Below, piece by piece: positions 17,656-26,018 of a stretch of DNA of 64,000 bases. Position 1 is the first letter of the stretch, and every line of letters starts with the position of its first letter. The position numbers were made by a program, and so were the translations under genes. Source of the DNA: Streptomyces genisteinicus (lineage in GTDB: Bacteria; Actinomycetota; Actinomycetes; Streptomycetales; Streptomycetaceae); the NCBI RefSeq assembly GCF_014489615.1, contig NZ_CP060825.1, forward strand, positions 5,371,001 to 5,435,000, given 5' to 3'. The notes under the pieces were generated by a model that worked only from the letters and a program-made list of their open reading frames with translations, searched no databases and was not told the origin of the DNA.

Positions 17656-20600
17656 GTGGCTAAGGTCCGGGTATACGAACTCGCCAAGGAGTTCGGTGTG
17701 GAGAGCAAGGTCGTCATGGCCAAGCTCCAAGAACTCGGTGAATTCGTCCGTTCGGCGTCCTCGACGATCGAGGCGCCGGTTGTACGCAAGCTGACCGACG
17801 CGCTGCAGGGCCCCGGCGGCAACGCCGGCAAGACCGCAGCGAAGCCGGGCGCGCCCCGCAAGGCGACGCCCAAGCCCCCGACGCCCTCCGCGCCGTCTCC
17901 GGCGCAGGGCGCATCCCCTGCCGCCAAGCCGGCCGGGGCACGTCCCGCTGCCCCGAAGCCCGGCGTCCCGGCTCCCAAGCCGGCCGCGGCGAGCGGCAGC
18001 ACCCCCTCCGCGGCCCCGGCTCCGGGTCCGCGTCCCACTCCGGGCCCGAAGCCCGCACCGGCCAAGCCCGCTCCGGCGGCTCCGGTGCCCGCCGCCGAGT
18101 TCTCGGCGCCGGCCCCGGCCCAGCCCAGCACGCCGCAGGCACCGCGTCCCGGTGCCGCCCCCGGCCCCCGTCCGGCCGGCGGTCAGCGCCCGGCCCCGGG
18201 TGCCGGCCAGCGCGGCGAGCGTCCCGCCCGTCCCGGCGGCGCCGGCGGCGCCCCGCGTCCGGGTGCCCGTCCCGCGGGTCCCCGTCCGGGCAACAACCCC
18301 TTCACCTCCGGCGGTTCGACCGGCATGGCGCGCCCGCAGGCGCCCCGTCCCGGCGGCGGCCGTCCCGGCCCCGGTGGTCCCGGCGGCGCCCCCGGCGCCC
18401 CGCGTCCCCAGGGCGGTCCCGGCGGCGCTCCGCGTCCGCAGGGCCAGGGCGGTGCCCGTCCGACCCCCGGTGGCATGCCTCGTCCGCAGGCCCCGCGTCC
18501 CGGCGGCGGCCCCGCCGGCAACCGCCCGAACCCGGGCATGATGCCGCAGCGTCCTGCTGCCGGTCCCCGCCCCGGCGGCGGCCCCGGTGGCGGCGGTCGC
18601 GGTCCCGGCGGTGCCGGTCGTCCCGGCGGTGCCGGTCGTCCCGGCGGCGGCGGCGGCTTCGCCGGCCGTCCCGGCGGCGGTGGCGGTGCCGGTCGTCCCG
18701 GTGGCGGCGGCGGCTTCGCCGGCCGTCCCGGCGGCGGTGGCCCCGGTGGCGGCGGCGGCTTCGGCGGCGGTCGTCCCGGTTTCGGCGGGCGTCCGGGCGG
18801 TCCCGGCGGCCGCGGTGGCACGCAGGGTGCGTTCGGCCGTCCCGGCGGTCCGGCGCGTCGTGGACGCAAGTCGAAGCGGCAGAGGCGCCAGGAGTACGAG
18901 GCCATGCAGGCCCCGTCGGTCGGCGGCGTGATGCTGCCTCGCGGCAACGGCGAGGCCATTCGCCTGTCGCGCGGTGCGTCGCTCACCGACTTCGCGGAGA
19001 AGATCAACGCCAACCCGGCGTCGCTCGTCGCGGTCATGATGAACCTCGGCGAGATGGTCACCGCGACCCAGTCCGTCTCCGACGACACGCTGCAGATGCT
19101 CGGCGAGGAGATGAACTACGCCGTCCAGATCGTCAGCCCGGAGGAGGAGGACCGCGAGCTTCTCGAGTCCTTCGACATCGAGTTCGGCGAGGACGAGGGC
19201 GGCGAAGAGGCTCTGGTCTCCCGTCCGCCGGTCGTGACCGTCATGGGTCACGTCGACCACGGAAAGACCCGTCTGCTCGACGCGATCCGCAAGACGAACG
19301 TCGTCGCGGGCGAGGCCGGTGGCATCACCCAGCACATCGGTGCCTACCAGGTCTCGACCGAGGTCAACGGCGAGGACCGCGCGATCACCTTCATCGACAC
19401 CCCGGGTCACGAGGCGTTCACCGCCATGCGTGCCCGTGGTGCGAAGTCGACCGACATCGCGATCCTCGTGGTGGCGGCCAACGACGGTGTGATGCCCCAG
19501 ACGATCGAGGCGCTGAACCACGCCAAGGCGGCCGACGTGCCGATCGTGGTCGCGGTCAACAAGATCGACGTCGAGGGCGCCGACCCGACCAAGGTGCGCG
19601 GTCAGCTCACCGAGTTCGGTCTGGTGGCCGAGGAGTACGGCGGCGACACCATGTTCGTCGACATCTCCGCCAAGCAGGGTCTGCACATCGACTCCCTGCT
19701 GGAGGCCGTCGTCCTCACCGCCGACGCCTCGCTCGACCTGCGGGCCAACCCCGACCAGGACGCGCAGGGCATCGCGATCGAGTCCCACCTCGACCGCGGC
19801 CGCGGTGCGGTCTCGACCGTGCTGGTCCAGCGCGGAACGCTGCGCATCGGCGACACCGTGGTGGTCGGCGACGCGTACGGCCGCGTCCGGGCGATGCTCG
19901 ACGACAAGGGCAACAACGTCGAGGAGGCGGCCCCGTCGACTCCCGTCCTGGTGCTCGGTCTCACCAACGTGCCGGGTGCCGGCGACAACCTCCTGGTGGT
20001 CGACGAGGACCGTACGGCCCGCCAGATCGCCGAGAAGCGCGCTGCGCGCGAGCGCAACGCCGCCTTCGCCAAGCGCACCCGCCGGGTGTCCCTCGAGGAC
20101 CTCGACAAGGTGCTCAAGGCCGGTCAGATCCAGGAACTCAACCTCATCATCAAGGGCGACGCGTCCGGCGCGGTCGAGGCTCTCGAGTCCTCGCTGCTCC
20201 AGCTCGACGTCGGTGAAGAGGTCGACATCCGGGTCCTGCACCGCGGTGTGGGTGCGGTCACCGAGTCCGACATCGACCTGGCGATGGGCTCCGACGCCAT
20301 CGTCATCGGCTACAACGTCCGTGCGGCCGGCCGTGCCGCGCAGATGGCGGAGCGCGAGGGCGTCGACGTCCGCTACTACTCGGTGATCTACCAGGCCATC
20401 GAGGAGATCGAGGCGGCCCTCAAGGGTCTGCTCAAGCCGGAGTACGAAGAGGTCGAGCTCGGCACGGCGGAGATCCGCGAGGTCTTCCGCTCGTCCAAGC
20501 TGGGCAACATCGCGGGTGTTCTCATCCGCTCCGGCGAGGTCAAGCGGAACACCAAGGCCCGCCTCATCCGCGACGGCAAGGTCGTGGCGGAGAGCCTCAA

Positions 20601-20745
20601 CATCGAGGGTCTGCGCCGCTTCAAGGACGACGTCACCGAGATCCGCGAGGGCTTCGAGGGCGGTATCAACCTCGGAAACTTCAACGACATCAAGATCGAC
20701 GACGTCATCGCGACGTACGAGATGCGCGAGAAGCCCCGCGGCTGA
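17656..20745 (+). CDS. infB: Translation initiation factor IF-2
   Basis: This 1029-residue GTPase brings initiator tRNA to the 30S subunit. Residues 1-52 form the IF2N domain (AKVRVYELAKEFGVESKVVM). A long Pro/Ala/Gly/Arg linker (about 55-410) contains tandem GRPGGGGGFA-type repeats. A second IF2N-like segment leads into the G domain, with G1 GHVDHGKT near residue 530, G3 DTPGHE and G4 NKID. Domains II-IV follow to the end. The start is GTG 17656 behind AAAAGGAG. Long linkers are common in actinobacterial IF-2. A strong hairpin follows. Confidence 0.98.
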   Translation: MAKVRVYELAKEFGVESKVVMAKLQELGEFVRSASSTIEAPVVRKLTDALQGPGGNAGKTAAKPGAPRKATPKPPTPSAPSPAQGASPAAKPAGARPAAPKPGVPAPKPAAASGSTPSAAPAPGPRPTPGPKPAPAKPAPAAPVPAAEFSAPAPAQPSTPQAPRPGAAPGPRPAGGQRPAPGAGQRGERPARPGGAGGAPRPGARPAGPRPGNNPFTSGGSTGMARPQAPRPGGGRPGPGGPGGAPGAPRPQGGPGGAPRPQGQGGARPTPGGMPRPQAPRPGGGPAGNRPNPGMMPQRPAAGPRPGGGPGGGGRGPGGAGRPGGAGRPGGGGGFAGRPGGGGGAGRPGGGGGFAGRPGGGGPGGGGGFGGGRPGFGGRPGGPGGRGGTQGAFGRPGGPARRGRKSKRQRRQEYEAMQAPSVGGVMLPRGNGEAIRLSRGASLTDFAEKINANPASLVAVMMNLGEMVTATQSVSDDTLQMLGEEMNYAVQIVSPEEEDRELLESFDIEFGEDEGGEEALVSRPPVVTVMGHVDHGKTRLLDAIRKTNVVAGEAGGITQHIGAYQVSTEVNGEDRAITFIDTPGHEAFTAMRARGAKSTDIAILVVAANDGVMPQTIEALNHAKAADVPIVVAVNKIDVEGADPTKVRGQLTEFGLVAEEYGGDTMFVDISAKQGLHIDSLLEAVVLTADASLDLRANPDQDAQGIAIESHLDRGRGAVSTVLVQRGTLRIGDTVVVGDAYGRVRAMLDDKGNNVEEAAPSTPVLVLGLTNVPGAGDNLLVVDEDRTARQIAEKRAARERNAAFAKRTRRVSLEDLDKVLKAGQIQELNLIIKGDASGAVEALESSLLQLDVGEEVDIRVLHRGVGAVTESDIDLAMGSDAIVIGYNVRAAGRAAQMAEREGVDVRYYSVIYQAIEEIEAALKGLLKPEYEEVELGTAEIREVFRSSKLGNIAGVLIRSGEVKRNTKARLIRDGKVVAESLNIEGLRRFKDDVTEIREGFEGGINLGNFNDIKIDDVIATYEMREKPRG

Positions 20746-20756
20746 CGCACACCTCA

Positions 20757-20798
20757 CCGGGGCCGGTCGGCGGAAGTATTTCCGTCGATCGGCCCCGG
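20757..20798 (+). terminator. Hairpin terminator after infB
   Basis: A 19-bp stem (left arm CCGGGGCCGGTCGGCGGAA; two positions pair only as G-U) with a GTAT loop, 12 nt beyond the infB stop codon. The following ylxP-rbfA-truB group probably has its own promoter as well as read-through. Confidence 0.75.
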
Positions 20799-20879
20799 CC
20801 GTTGCGTGTACCGTTCTGATGTTCCTGCCAAGCGCTGGCAGGCGTCATGAACCCGCACCGGCGGGACATCCGGACACAC

Positions 20880-21173
20880 ATGTATGTGGGGACACTCTCC
20901 TTCGACCTGCTTCTCGGCGACGTACGGTCGCTGAAGGAGAAGCGGTCGGTGGTACGCCCGATCGTCGCCGAACTCCAGCGGAAGTACGCGGTGAGCGTGG
21001 CGGAGACGGGGGACCAGAACCTCCACCGGCGGGCCGAGATCGGCCTCGCGGTGGTCTCGGGCGACACCGGGCACCTCTCCGAGGTGCTCGACCGGTGCGA
21101 GCGGCTCGTCGCCGCCCGGCCGGAGGTGGAACTGCTCTCGGTTCGACGCAGACTCCACGGCGACGAAGACTGA
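20880..21173 (+). CDS. ylxP: YlxP-like DUF503 protein
   Basis: The 97-residue product matches the DUF503 family, small proteins encoded between infB and rbfA and thought to help ribosome assembly. The conserved part is MYVGTLSFDLLLGDVRSLKE, then KRSVVRPIVAEL and a C-terminal ARPEVELLSVRRRLHGDED. I chose ATG 20880 because the family begins at MYVG; an ATG at 20847 would add 11 residues and cannot be excluded. No enzyme motif is visible. Confidence 0.85.
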   Translation: MYVGTLSFDLLLGDVRSLKEKRSVVRPIVAELQRKYAVSVAETGDQNLHRRAEIGLAVVSGDTGHLSEVLDRCERLVAARPEVELLSVRRRLHGDED

Positions 21174-21188
21174 ACGGGCACGGCACCG

Positions 21189-21253
21189 AGCAGCAGCAGT
21201 AGTAGCAGGCAGCAGTAGCAGTAGCAGCAGCAGGAACAGCAGCAAGAGGAGAA
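21189..21253 (+). repeat. Imperfect AGC/AGT trinucleotide repeat upstream of rbfA
   Basis: About 65 nt built almost only from AGC, AGT and a few AAC or AAG triplets fills the space between ylxP and the rbfA ribosome binding site. In one frame it contains several TAG stops, so it is not coding on this strand. Such low-complexity purine/C sequence is unusual for a Streptomyces intergenic region. Confidence 0.8.
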
Positions 21254-21259
21254 GGACCA

Positions 21260-21697
21260 GTGGCCGACAATGCGCGGGCGAAGAAGCTGGCAGACCTCAT
21301 CCGGGAGGTGGTCGCCGAGAAGCTCCAGCGCGGCATCAAGGACCCACGTCTGGGAACGCACGTGACCATCACGGACACGCGTGTCACCGGTGATCTGCGG
21401 GAGGCCACGGTCTTCTACACGGTCTACGGCGACGACGAGGACCGCGCCAGCGCGGCAGCAGGGCTCCAGAGCGCCAAGGGCATCCTGCGTTCGGCGGTCG
21501 GGGCGGCGGCGGGCACCAAGTTCACGCCCACCCTCACCTTCGTGCCGGACGCGCTCCCGGAGAACGCCAAGACGATCGAGGACCTCCTCGACAAGGCGCG
21601 CGCCTCGGACGCCAAGGTGCGCGAGGCGTCCTCCGGCGCCGCGTACGCGGGCGAGGCCGACCCGTACCGCAAGCCCGAGGACGAAGCCTCGGAATGA
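21260..21697 (+). CDS. rbfA: 30S ribosome-binding factor RbfA
   Basis: The 145-residue protein has the KH-like RbfA fold: ARAKKLADLIREVVAEKLQR, KDPRLG and VTITDTRVTGDLREATVFYT, then the C-terminal LTFVPDALPENAKTIEDLLD. It matures the 5' end of 16S rRNA and acts in cold adaptation. GTG 21260 is preceded by GAGGAGAAGG. The tail of about 30 residues is charged and variable. It overlaps truB by ATGA (21694-21697), so the two are translationally coupled. Confidence 0.95.
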   Translation: MADNARAKKLADLIREVVAEKLQRGIKDPRLGTHVTITDTRVTGDLREATVFYTVYGDDEDRASAAAGLQSAKGILRSAVGAAAGTKFTPTLTFVPDALPENAKTIEDLLDKARASDAKVREASSGAAYAGEADPYRKPEDEASE

Positions 21698-22593
21698 CAG
21701 AGCGCACCCCCACGCCCGACGGCCTTGTCATCGTCGACAAGCCGTCGGGCTTCACTTCGCACGACGTCGTGGCCAAGATGCGCGGCATCGCGCGCACCCG
21801 CCGTGTCGGCCACGCCGGCACCCTCGACCCGATGGCGACCGGAGTGCTCGTCCTCGGTGTGGAGAAGGCCACCAAGCTCCTCGGCCACCTCGCGCTGACG
21901 GAGAAGGAGTACCTCGGCACCATCCGCCTGGGACAGAACACGGTCACGGACGACGCGGAGGGCGAGATCACCTCCTCCGCCGACGCCTCCGCGGTCACCC
22001 GGGAGGCGGTGGACGCGGGCGTCGCCGAGCTCACCGGCGACATCATGCAGGTGCCGTCCAAGGTCAGCGCCATCAAGATCGACGGCAAGCGGTCGTACGC
22101 ACGGGTGCGCGGCGGCGAGGAGTTCGACATCCCGGCCCGGCCGGTGACCGTCTCGTCGTTCCGCGTGTACGACGTGCGGGAGGCCACCGCGGAGGACGGC
22201 ACACCCGTGGTCGACCTGGTCGTCTCCGTCGTCTGCTCCTCCGGCACCTACATCCGGGCGCTCGCCCGGGACCTGGGCGCCGGACTCGGGGTCGGCGGCC
22301 ATCTCACGGCCCTGCGGCGCACGCGGGTGGGCCCGTACGGGCTCGACGCGGCCAGGACGCTGGAGCGGCTCCAGGAGGAGCTGACGGTCATGCCGATCGC
22401 AGACGCCGCCGCCGCGGCGTTCGCCCGCTGGGACGTCGATACCCGGCAGGCGAAACTGCTGGTCAACGGTGTGCGGCTGGAGATGCCGGCGCAGGAGCGG
22501 TCACCGGTCGCCGTCTTCGGCCCCGACGGGCGCTTCCTGGCGCTGGTCGAGGAGCAGAAGGGCAAGGCCAAGAGCCTCGCCGTGTTCGCCTGA
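21694..22593 (+). CDS. truB: tRNA pseudouridine-55 synthase
   Basis: A 299-residue enzyme that makes pseudouridine 55 in the tRNA T loop. The N-terminal VDKPSGFTSHDVV and the catalytic-loop GHAGTLDPMATGVL, with nucleophile Asp45, are intact. KRSYARVRGGEEF and VVCSSGTYIRALARDLG are the other conserved segments, and a C-terminal domain follows. It is translationally coupled to rbfA, and a perfect hairpin closes the unit. Confidence 0.97.
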   Translation: MTERTPTPDGLVIVDKPSGFTSHDVVAKMRGIARTRRVGHAGTLDPMATGVLVLGVEKATKLLGHLALTEKEYLGTIRLGQNTVTDDAEGEITSSADASAVTREAVDAGVAELTGDIMQVPSKVSAIKIDGKRSYARVRGGEEFDIPARPVTVSSFRVYDVREATAEDGTPVVDLVVSVVCSSGTYIRALARDLGAGLGVGGHLTALRRTRVGPYGLDAARTLERLQEELTVMPIADAAAAAFARWDVDTRQAKLLVNGVRLEMPAQERSPVAVFGPDGRFLALVEEQKGKAKSLAVFA

Positions 22594-22956
22594 CGGCGGG
22601 GCCGCCGGTCGGTGACCGGCTCTTCGTGGAACGGGCAGCTGTGCTGCCCGTTCCACGACCCCCCTCGTTTCCCCCACACCAGGTCTGTCCGTCCGGCCGC
22701 CCGAATTCACCTCATCGTGCGGGCGCTCGGAGTACCTGCGGGCGTGAAAGGGGGGCGCATTCCCGTTGACCTGGGCATCGGCGTCCCGGAAACCCGGGGC
22801 AGCCGCGGAACCGGGGAATCCGCAGGACCGGCACCCCCGCCGACGGCTCGCACGGGGCGATCAGGAGCCGATGCCGACCGCGAGGGGCGGGCATGGCAGT
22901 CTTAGACCTGCGCATTGTCGGTATTCAGGAACAGGTTCGGGCGAGGAGCGGTCACA
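22594..22956 (+). other. Intergenic region between truB and ribF
   Basis: This 363-nt stretch holds the hairpin at 22624-22658 and, at its end, GAGGAGC as ribosome binding site for ribF. I find no convincing small gene or RNA in the middle; short open frames here lack ribosome binding sites. No FMN riboswitch is apparent. A ribF promoter should lie here but I cannot place it. Confidence 0.6.
22624..22658 (+). terminator. Hairpin terminator after truB
   Basis: Perfect 15-bp inverted repeat (TCGTGGAACGGGCAG) with a CTGTG loop, 30 nt after the truB stop codon. Confidence 0.8.
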
Positions 22957-23898
22957 GTGCAGCGCTGGCGTGGCTTGGAGTACATCCCCCAGGACTGGGG
23001 GCGCAGCGTCGTCACCATCGGTTCCTACGACGGGGTGCACCGCGGGCACCAGCTGATCATCGGCCGTGCCGTGGAGAGGGCGCGCGAACTGGGAGTCCCG
23101 GCGGTCGTGGTCACCTTCGACCCCCACCCCAGCGAGGTCGTCCGCCCCGGCAGCCATCCGCCCCTGCTCGCCCCCCACCACCGGCGCGCCGAACTCATGG
23201 AGGACCTGGGCGTCGACGCCGTCCTCGTCCTCCCCTTCACGCTCGCGTTCTCCCAGCTGTCCCCCGCGGACTTCGTGGTGAAGGTGCTCGTGGACAAGCT
23301 CCACGCCCGCGCCGTCATCGAGGGCCCCAACTTCCGCTTCGGCCACCGCGCCGCCGGGAACGTCGGTCTGCTGCGGGAGCTGGGTGCCGCCCACGACTAC
23401 GAGGTCGAGGTCATCGACCTCTTCGTGAGCGGCGAGGCGGGCGGCGGCGTCCCGTTCTCCTCCACCCTCACCCGGCGACTGGTCGCCGAGGGCGACGTCA
23501 CCGGCGCCGCGGAGATCCTCGGGCGGCCGCACCGGGTCGAGGGCGTCGTCGTGCGCGGTGCGCAGCGCGGCCGGGAGCTCGGCTTCCCCACGGCCAACGT
23601 GGAGACCCTGCCGCACACCGCCGTTCCCGCGGACGGCGTGTACGCGGGCTGGCTGACGGCCGACGGCGAGCGGATGCCCGCGGCGATCTCGGTGGGCACC
23701 AACCCGCAGTTCGACGGCACCGAGCGCACCGTGGAGGCGTACGCCATCGACCGCGTCGGTCTGGAGCTGTACGGGCTGCACGTGACGGTGGACTTCCTCG
23801 CGTACGTGCGGGGCCAGCAGAAGTTCGACTCGATCGAGGCACTGCTCGTGGCGATGGGCGAGGACGTCAAGCGCTGCCGCGAGCTGACGTCGGCGTAG
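22957..23898 (+). CDS. ribF: Bifunctional riboflavin kinase/FAD synthetase
   Basis: The 313-residue cytosolic enzyme makes FMN and then FAD from riboflavin. The N-terminal FAD-synthetase nucleotidyltransferase domain has GSYDGVHRGHQ and TFDPHPSEVVRPG. The C-terminal riboflavin-kinase barrel has GRELGFPTANVE and the GTNPQFDG segment. The GTG at 22957 follows GAGGAG with 8-nt spacing. Earlier in-frame starts exist but lack a ribosome binding site. The last 20 nt, including the stop codon, are duplicated immediately downstream. Confidence 0.96.
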   Translation: MQRWRGLEYIPQDWGRSVVTIGSYDGVHRGHQLIIGRAVERARELGVPAVVVTFDPHPSEVVRPGSHPPLLAPHHRRAELMEDLGVDAVLVLPFTLAFSQLSPADFVVKVLVDKLHARAVIEGPNFRFGHRAAGNVGLLRELGAAHDYEVEVIDLFVSGEAGGGVPFSSTLTRRLVAEGDVTGAAEILGRPHRVEGVVVRGAQRGRELGFPTANVETLPHTAVPADGVYAGWLTADGERMPAAISVGTNPQFDGTERTVEAYAIDRVGLELYGLHVTVDFLAYVRGQQKFDSIEALLVAMGEDVKRCRELTSA

Positions 23899-23918
23899 GC
23901 GAGCTGACGTCCGCGTAG
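23879..23918 (+). repeat. 20-bp tandem duplication across the ribF stop codon
   Basis: GCGAGCTGACGTCGGCGTAG (23879-23898) is directly followed by GCGAGCTGACGTCCGCGTAG (23899-23918), with one mismatch. The first copy ends with the ribF stop codon; the second repeats it. Confidence 0.85.
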
Positions 23919-23972
23919 GGCGGGCTGCGGCAGCCCCTCCTCCTCCGCCGTCGGGGCGGAGCTGTTCTCGGA

Positions 23973-23999
23973 GCGCCCCCACCGGCACGGTGGGGGCGC
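23973..23999. terminator. Bidirectional hairpin between ribF and the peptide-transporter operon
   Basis: Perfect 12-bp inverted repeat (GCGCCCCCACCG) with a 3-nt loop between the converging ribF and the minus-strand ABC operon. Confidence 0.75.
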
Positions 24000-24021
24000 G
24001 GTCGCGCCCGGCGCGGTGTGC

Positions 24022-25047
24022 TCAGTCGCCGGACGGGCCCGGTCCCCCGGCCCAGTGGCAGGCCACCTGTGCCGCGGTGGTGTGCGGCAGCACGGGAAGC
24101 GGCTTCGTCCGGCAGGCGTCCGCCACCCCGGCGTGCGCCGCCTCCCCGGAGGCCAGGATCTGGCACCGGGCGTGGAAGCGGCAGCCCCCCGGGATGCGCG
24201 CCGGGTCCGGCGGCTCGCCCGTGAGGACGACCGGCGGCGTCGGCGACTCGGGCAGCACCGAGAGCAGTGCCCGGGTGTACGGATGCCGGGGCGAGGTGAG
24301 GACCTCCTCCACCGGACCGGACTCCACGATGCGGCCGAGGTACATGACCGCGACCCGGTCGGCGATGTTCCAGGCGAGCCCCAGGTCGTGGGTCACCACC
24401 AGCGCCGACAGGCCCAGTTCGTCGCGCAGCCGCAGCAGCAGCGCCAGGATCTCACCGCGCACCGAGGCGTCCAGGGAGGCCACCGGCTCGTCCGCGACGA
24501 TGAGTTCGGGCTCCAGCACGAGCGCCCCGGCGATGACGACGCGCTGCCGCTGGCCGCCGGAGAGTTCGTGGGGATAGCGGAGGAAGAAGCGCTCCGGGGG
24601 GCGCAGGCCGGCCCGGGACAGGGCCGCGGCGACGGCCTCGCGTTCGTCGCCCGTGTATCCGTGGATCCGCAGGCCCTCGGCGACGGCGTCGTACACGGTG
24701 TGCCGGGGGTTGAGCGAACCGCTCGGGTCCTGGAGCACGAGCTGGACGCGCTTGCGGTACCGCTTCAGGGCGCGGCCGCCGTAGTCCAGCGGCGCCCCGC
24801 CGAAGGCGACCCGCCCGTCGGTGGGCGGCACCAGGCCCAGCAGGGAACGCGCCAGGGTGGTCTTGCCGCAGCCTGACTCGCCGACCAGGGCGACGATCTC
24901 GCCGGCTCCGATGTCCAGGTCGACACCGTCGACCGCCCTGGCGGGCGGGGCGCCGCGCCGCCCGGGGAAGGAGACGTGCAGGCCGGTGGCCGAGAGCAGG
25001 GCGGGGGTCCCGGTCACGGTGGGGCTCTTCTCGGTGGAGGCGGTCAC
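24022..25047 (-). CDS. Oligopeptide/dipeptide ABC transporter ATPase (OppF/DppF-like)
   Basis: A 341-residue ATPase of the peptide/nickel importer family. It has Walker A GESGCGKTT, the ABC signature LSGGQRQRV, Walker B LIVADEP and the switch His in VTHD. After the core, the C-terminal extension has PDPARIPGGCRFHARC with further cysteines, the oligopeptide-ATPase tail. In some relatives that tail binds a [4Fe-4S] cluster. GTG 25047 overlaps the stop of the preceding ATPase gene (GTGA), so translation is coupled. It is the last gene of the operon. Confidence 0.93.
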   Translation of the reverse strand: MTASTEKSPTVTGTPALLSATGLHVSFPGRRGAPPARAVDGVDLDIGAGEIVALVGESGCGKTTLARSLLGLVPPTDGRVAFGGAPLDYGGRALKRYRKRVQLVLQDPSGSLNPRHTVYDAVAEGLRIHGYTGDEREAVAAALSRAGLRPPERFFLRYPHELSGGQRQRVVIAGALVLEPELIVADEPVASLDASVRGEILALLLRLRDELGLSALVVTHDLGLAWNIADRVAVMYLGRIVESGPVEEVLTSPRHPYTRALLSVLPESPTPPVVLTGEPPDPARIPGGCRFHARCQILASGEAAHAGVADACRTKPLPVLPHTTAAQVACHWAGGPGPSGD

Positions 25048-26018
25048 GGCTGCGTCACCTCTGCTCCCGCATGGACGCAGGCGGCACGGCGCAGGTCGCC
25101 GGCGCCGACGAGGACCTGGTCCTGGTGGGCGCAGGTGTCGAGCGCCACGGGGCAGCGGGGGTGGAAGGCGCAGCCGCCGGGCAGGGCCGCCGGGTCCGGC
25201 GGGTCGCCGGGCAGGCCGCGCGGGGCACGGCGGGAGGCGGGGTCGCCGATCCTCGGGAACGCGGCGGACAGCGCCTTGCCGTAGGGGTGGCGGGCGGCGT
25301 CGTAGACGTCCCGCGCCGGTCCCTCCTCGACCACGCGGCCGGCGTACATGACGGCGAGTTCGTCGCAGGTGTCGGCGAGGACGCCGAGGTCGTGGCTGAT
25401 CATCAGGAGGCTGATGTCCTTCTCGGCGACGAGCTGTTCGATCAGGCGCAGGATCTGCGCCTGGATCATCACGTCGAGGGCGGTCGTCGGCTCGTCCGCG
25501 ACGATGAGCCGCGGGTCGCAGGCGAGCGCCATGGCGATCATGACCCGCTGGCGCTGGCCGCCGGACAGCTCGTGGGGGTAGGCGTCGGCCCGGGAGACCG
25601 GCAGGCCCACGTGCTGGAGCAGCTCGCCCACCCGGGTGCGGGCGGCCGCCGGGGTGGTGGTGCCGTGCAGCAGCATCGGCTCGGCGATCTGCTCGCCGAC
25701 GCGGTGCACGGCGTTCAGCGAGTGCATCGCGCCCTGGAAGACGATCGACGCCCCGGCCCAGCGGACGGCCCGCAGCCGGCCCCACTTCATGGTGAGCACG
25801 TCCTCGCCGTCCAGCAGGATCTCACCGGACAGCCGGGCCGAGGCGGGCAGCAGGCGCAGCAGCGCGAGCGCCAGCGTGGACTTGCCGCAGCCGGACTCGC
25901 CCGCGACCCCCAGTTTGCGGCCGGCGGCGAGGGTGAGGTCCACCCCGCGCACGGCGGGCACCGCCGTGCGGCCGCTGCCGTACGTCACATGCAGGTCCCT
26001 GACCTCCAGCACGCTCAC
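25044..26018 (-). CDS. Oligopeptide/dipeptide ABC transporter ATPase (OppD/DppD-like)
   Basis: The 324-residue first ATPase has Walker A GESGCGKST, signature LSGGQRQRV, Walker B LIVADEP and ISHD. The C-terminal extension carries PAALPGGCAFHPRC and two more cysteines. It pairs with the next gene product to drive the transporter. GTG 26018 overlaps the permease stop codon (GTGA), and its own stop overlaps the next start the same way. Both nucleotide-binding sites look intact in the two subunits. Confidence 0.93.
   Translation of the reverse strand: MSVLEVRDLHVTYGSGRTAVPAVRGVDLTLAAGRKLGVAGESGCGKSTLALALLRLLPASARLSGEILLDGEDVLTMKWGRLRAVRWAGASIVFQGAMHSLNAVHRVGEQIAEPMLLHGTTTPAAARTRVGELLQHVGLPVSRADAYPHELSGGQRQRVMIAMALACDPRLIVADEPTTALDVMIQAQILRLIEQLVAEKDISLLMISHDLGVLADTCDELAVMYAGRVVEEGPARDVYDAARHPYGKALSAAFPRIGDPASRRAPRGLPGDPPDPAALPGGCAFHPRCPVALDTCAHQDQVLVGAGDLRRAACVHAGAEVTQP

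Noticed and set aside
18170..18860. Tandem repeats that might suggest a CRISPR-like or mobile array
   Set aside because: They are the coding repeats of the IF-2 Pro/Gly/Arg linker, in frame and without spacers.
15889..20757. Minus-strand open frame of about 1600 codons across rimP, nusA and infB
   Set aside because: It is antisense to well-conserved genes and exists because GC-rich codon bias removes stops; its product is low-complexity His/Val/Arg sequence.
20754..21245. Minus-strand frame starting with a poly-leucine stretch
   Set aside because: The leucines come from the AGC repeat read in reverse; the rest is antisense to ylxP.
22594..22956. FMN riboswitch or small gene upstream of ribF
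   Set aside because: I see none of the conserved FMN-element features, and the short frames lack ribosome binding sites.
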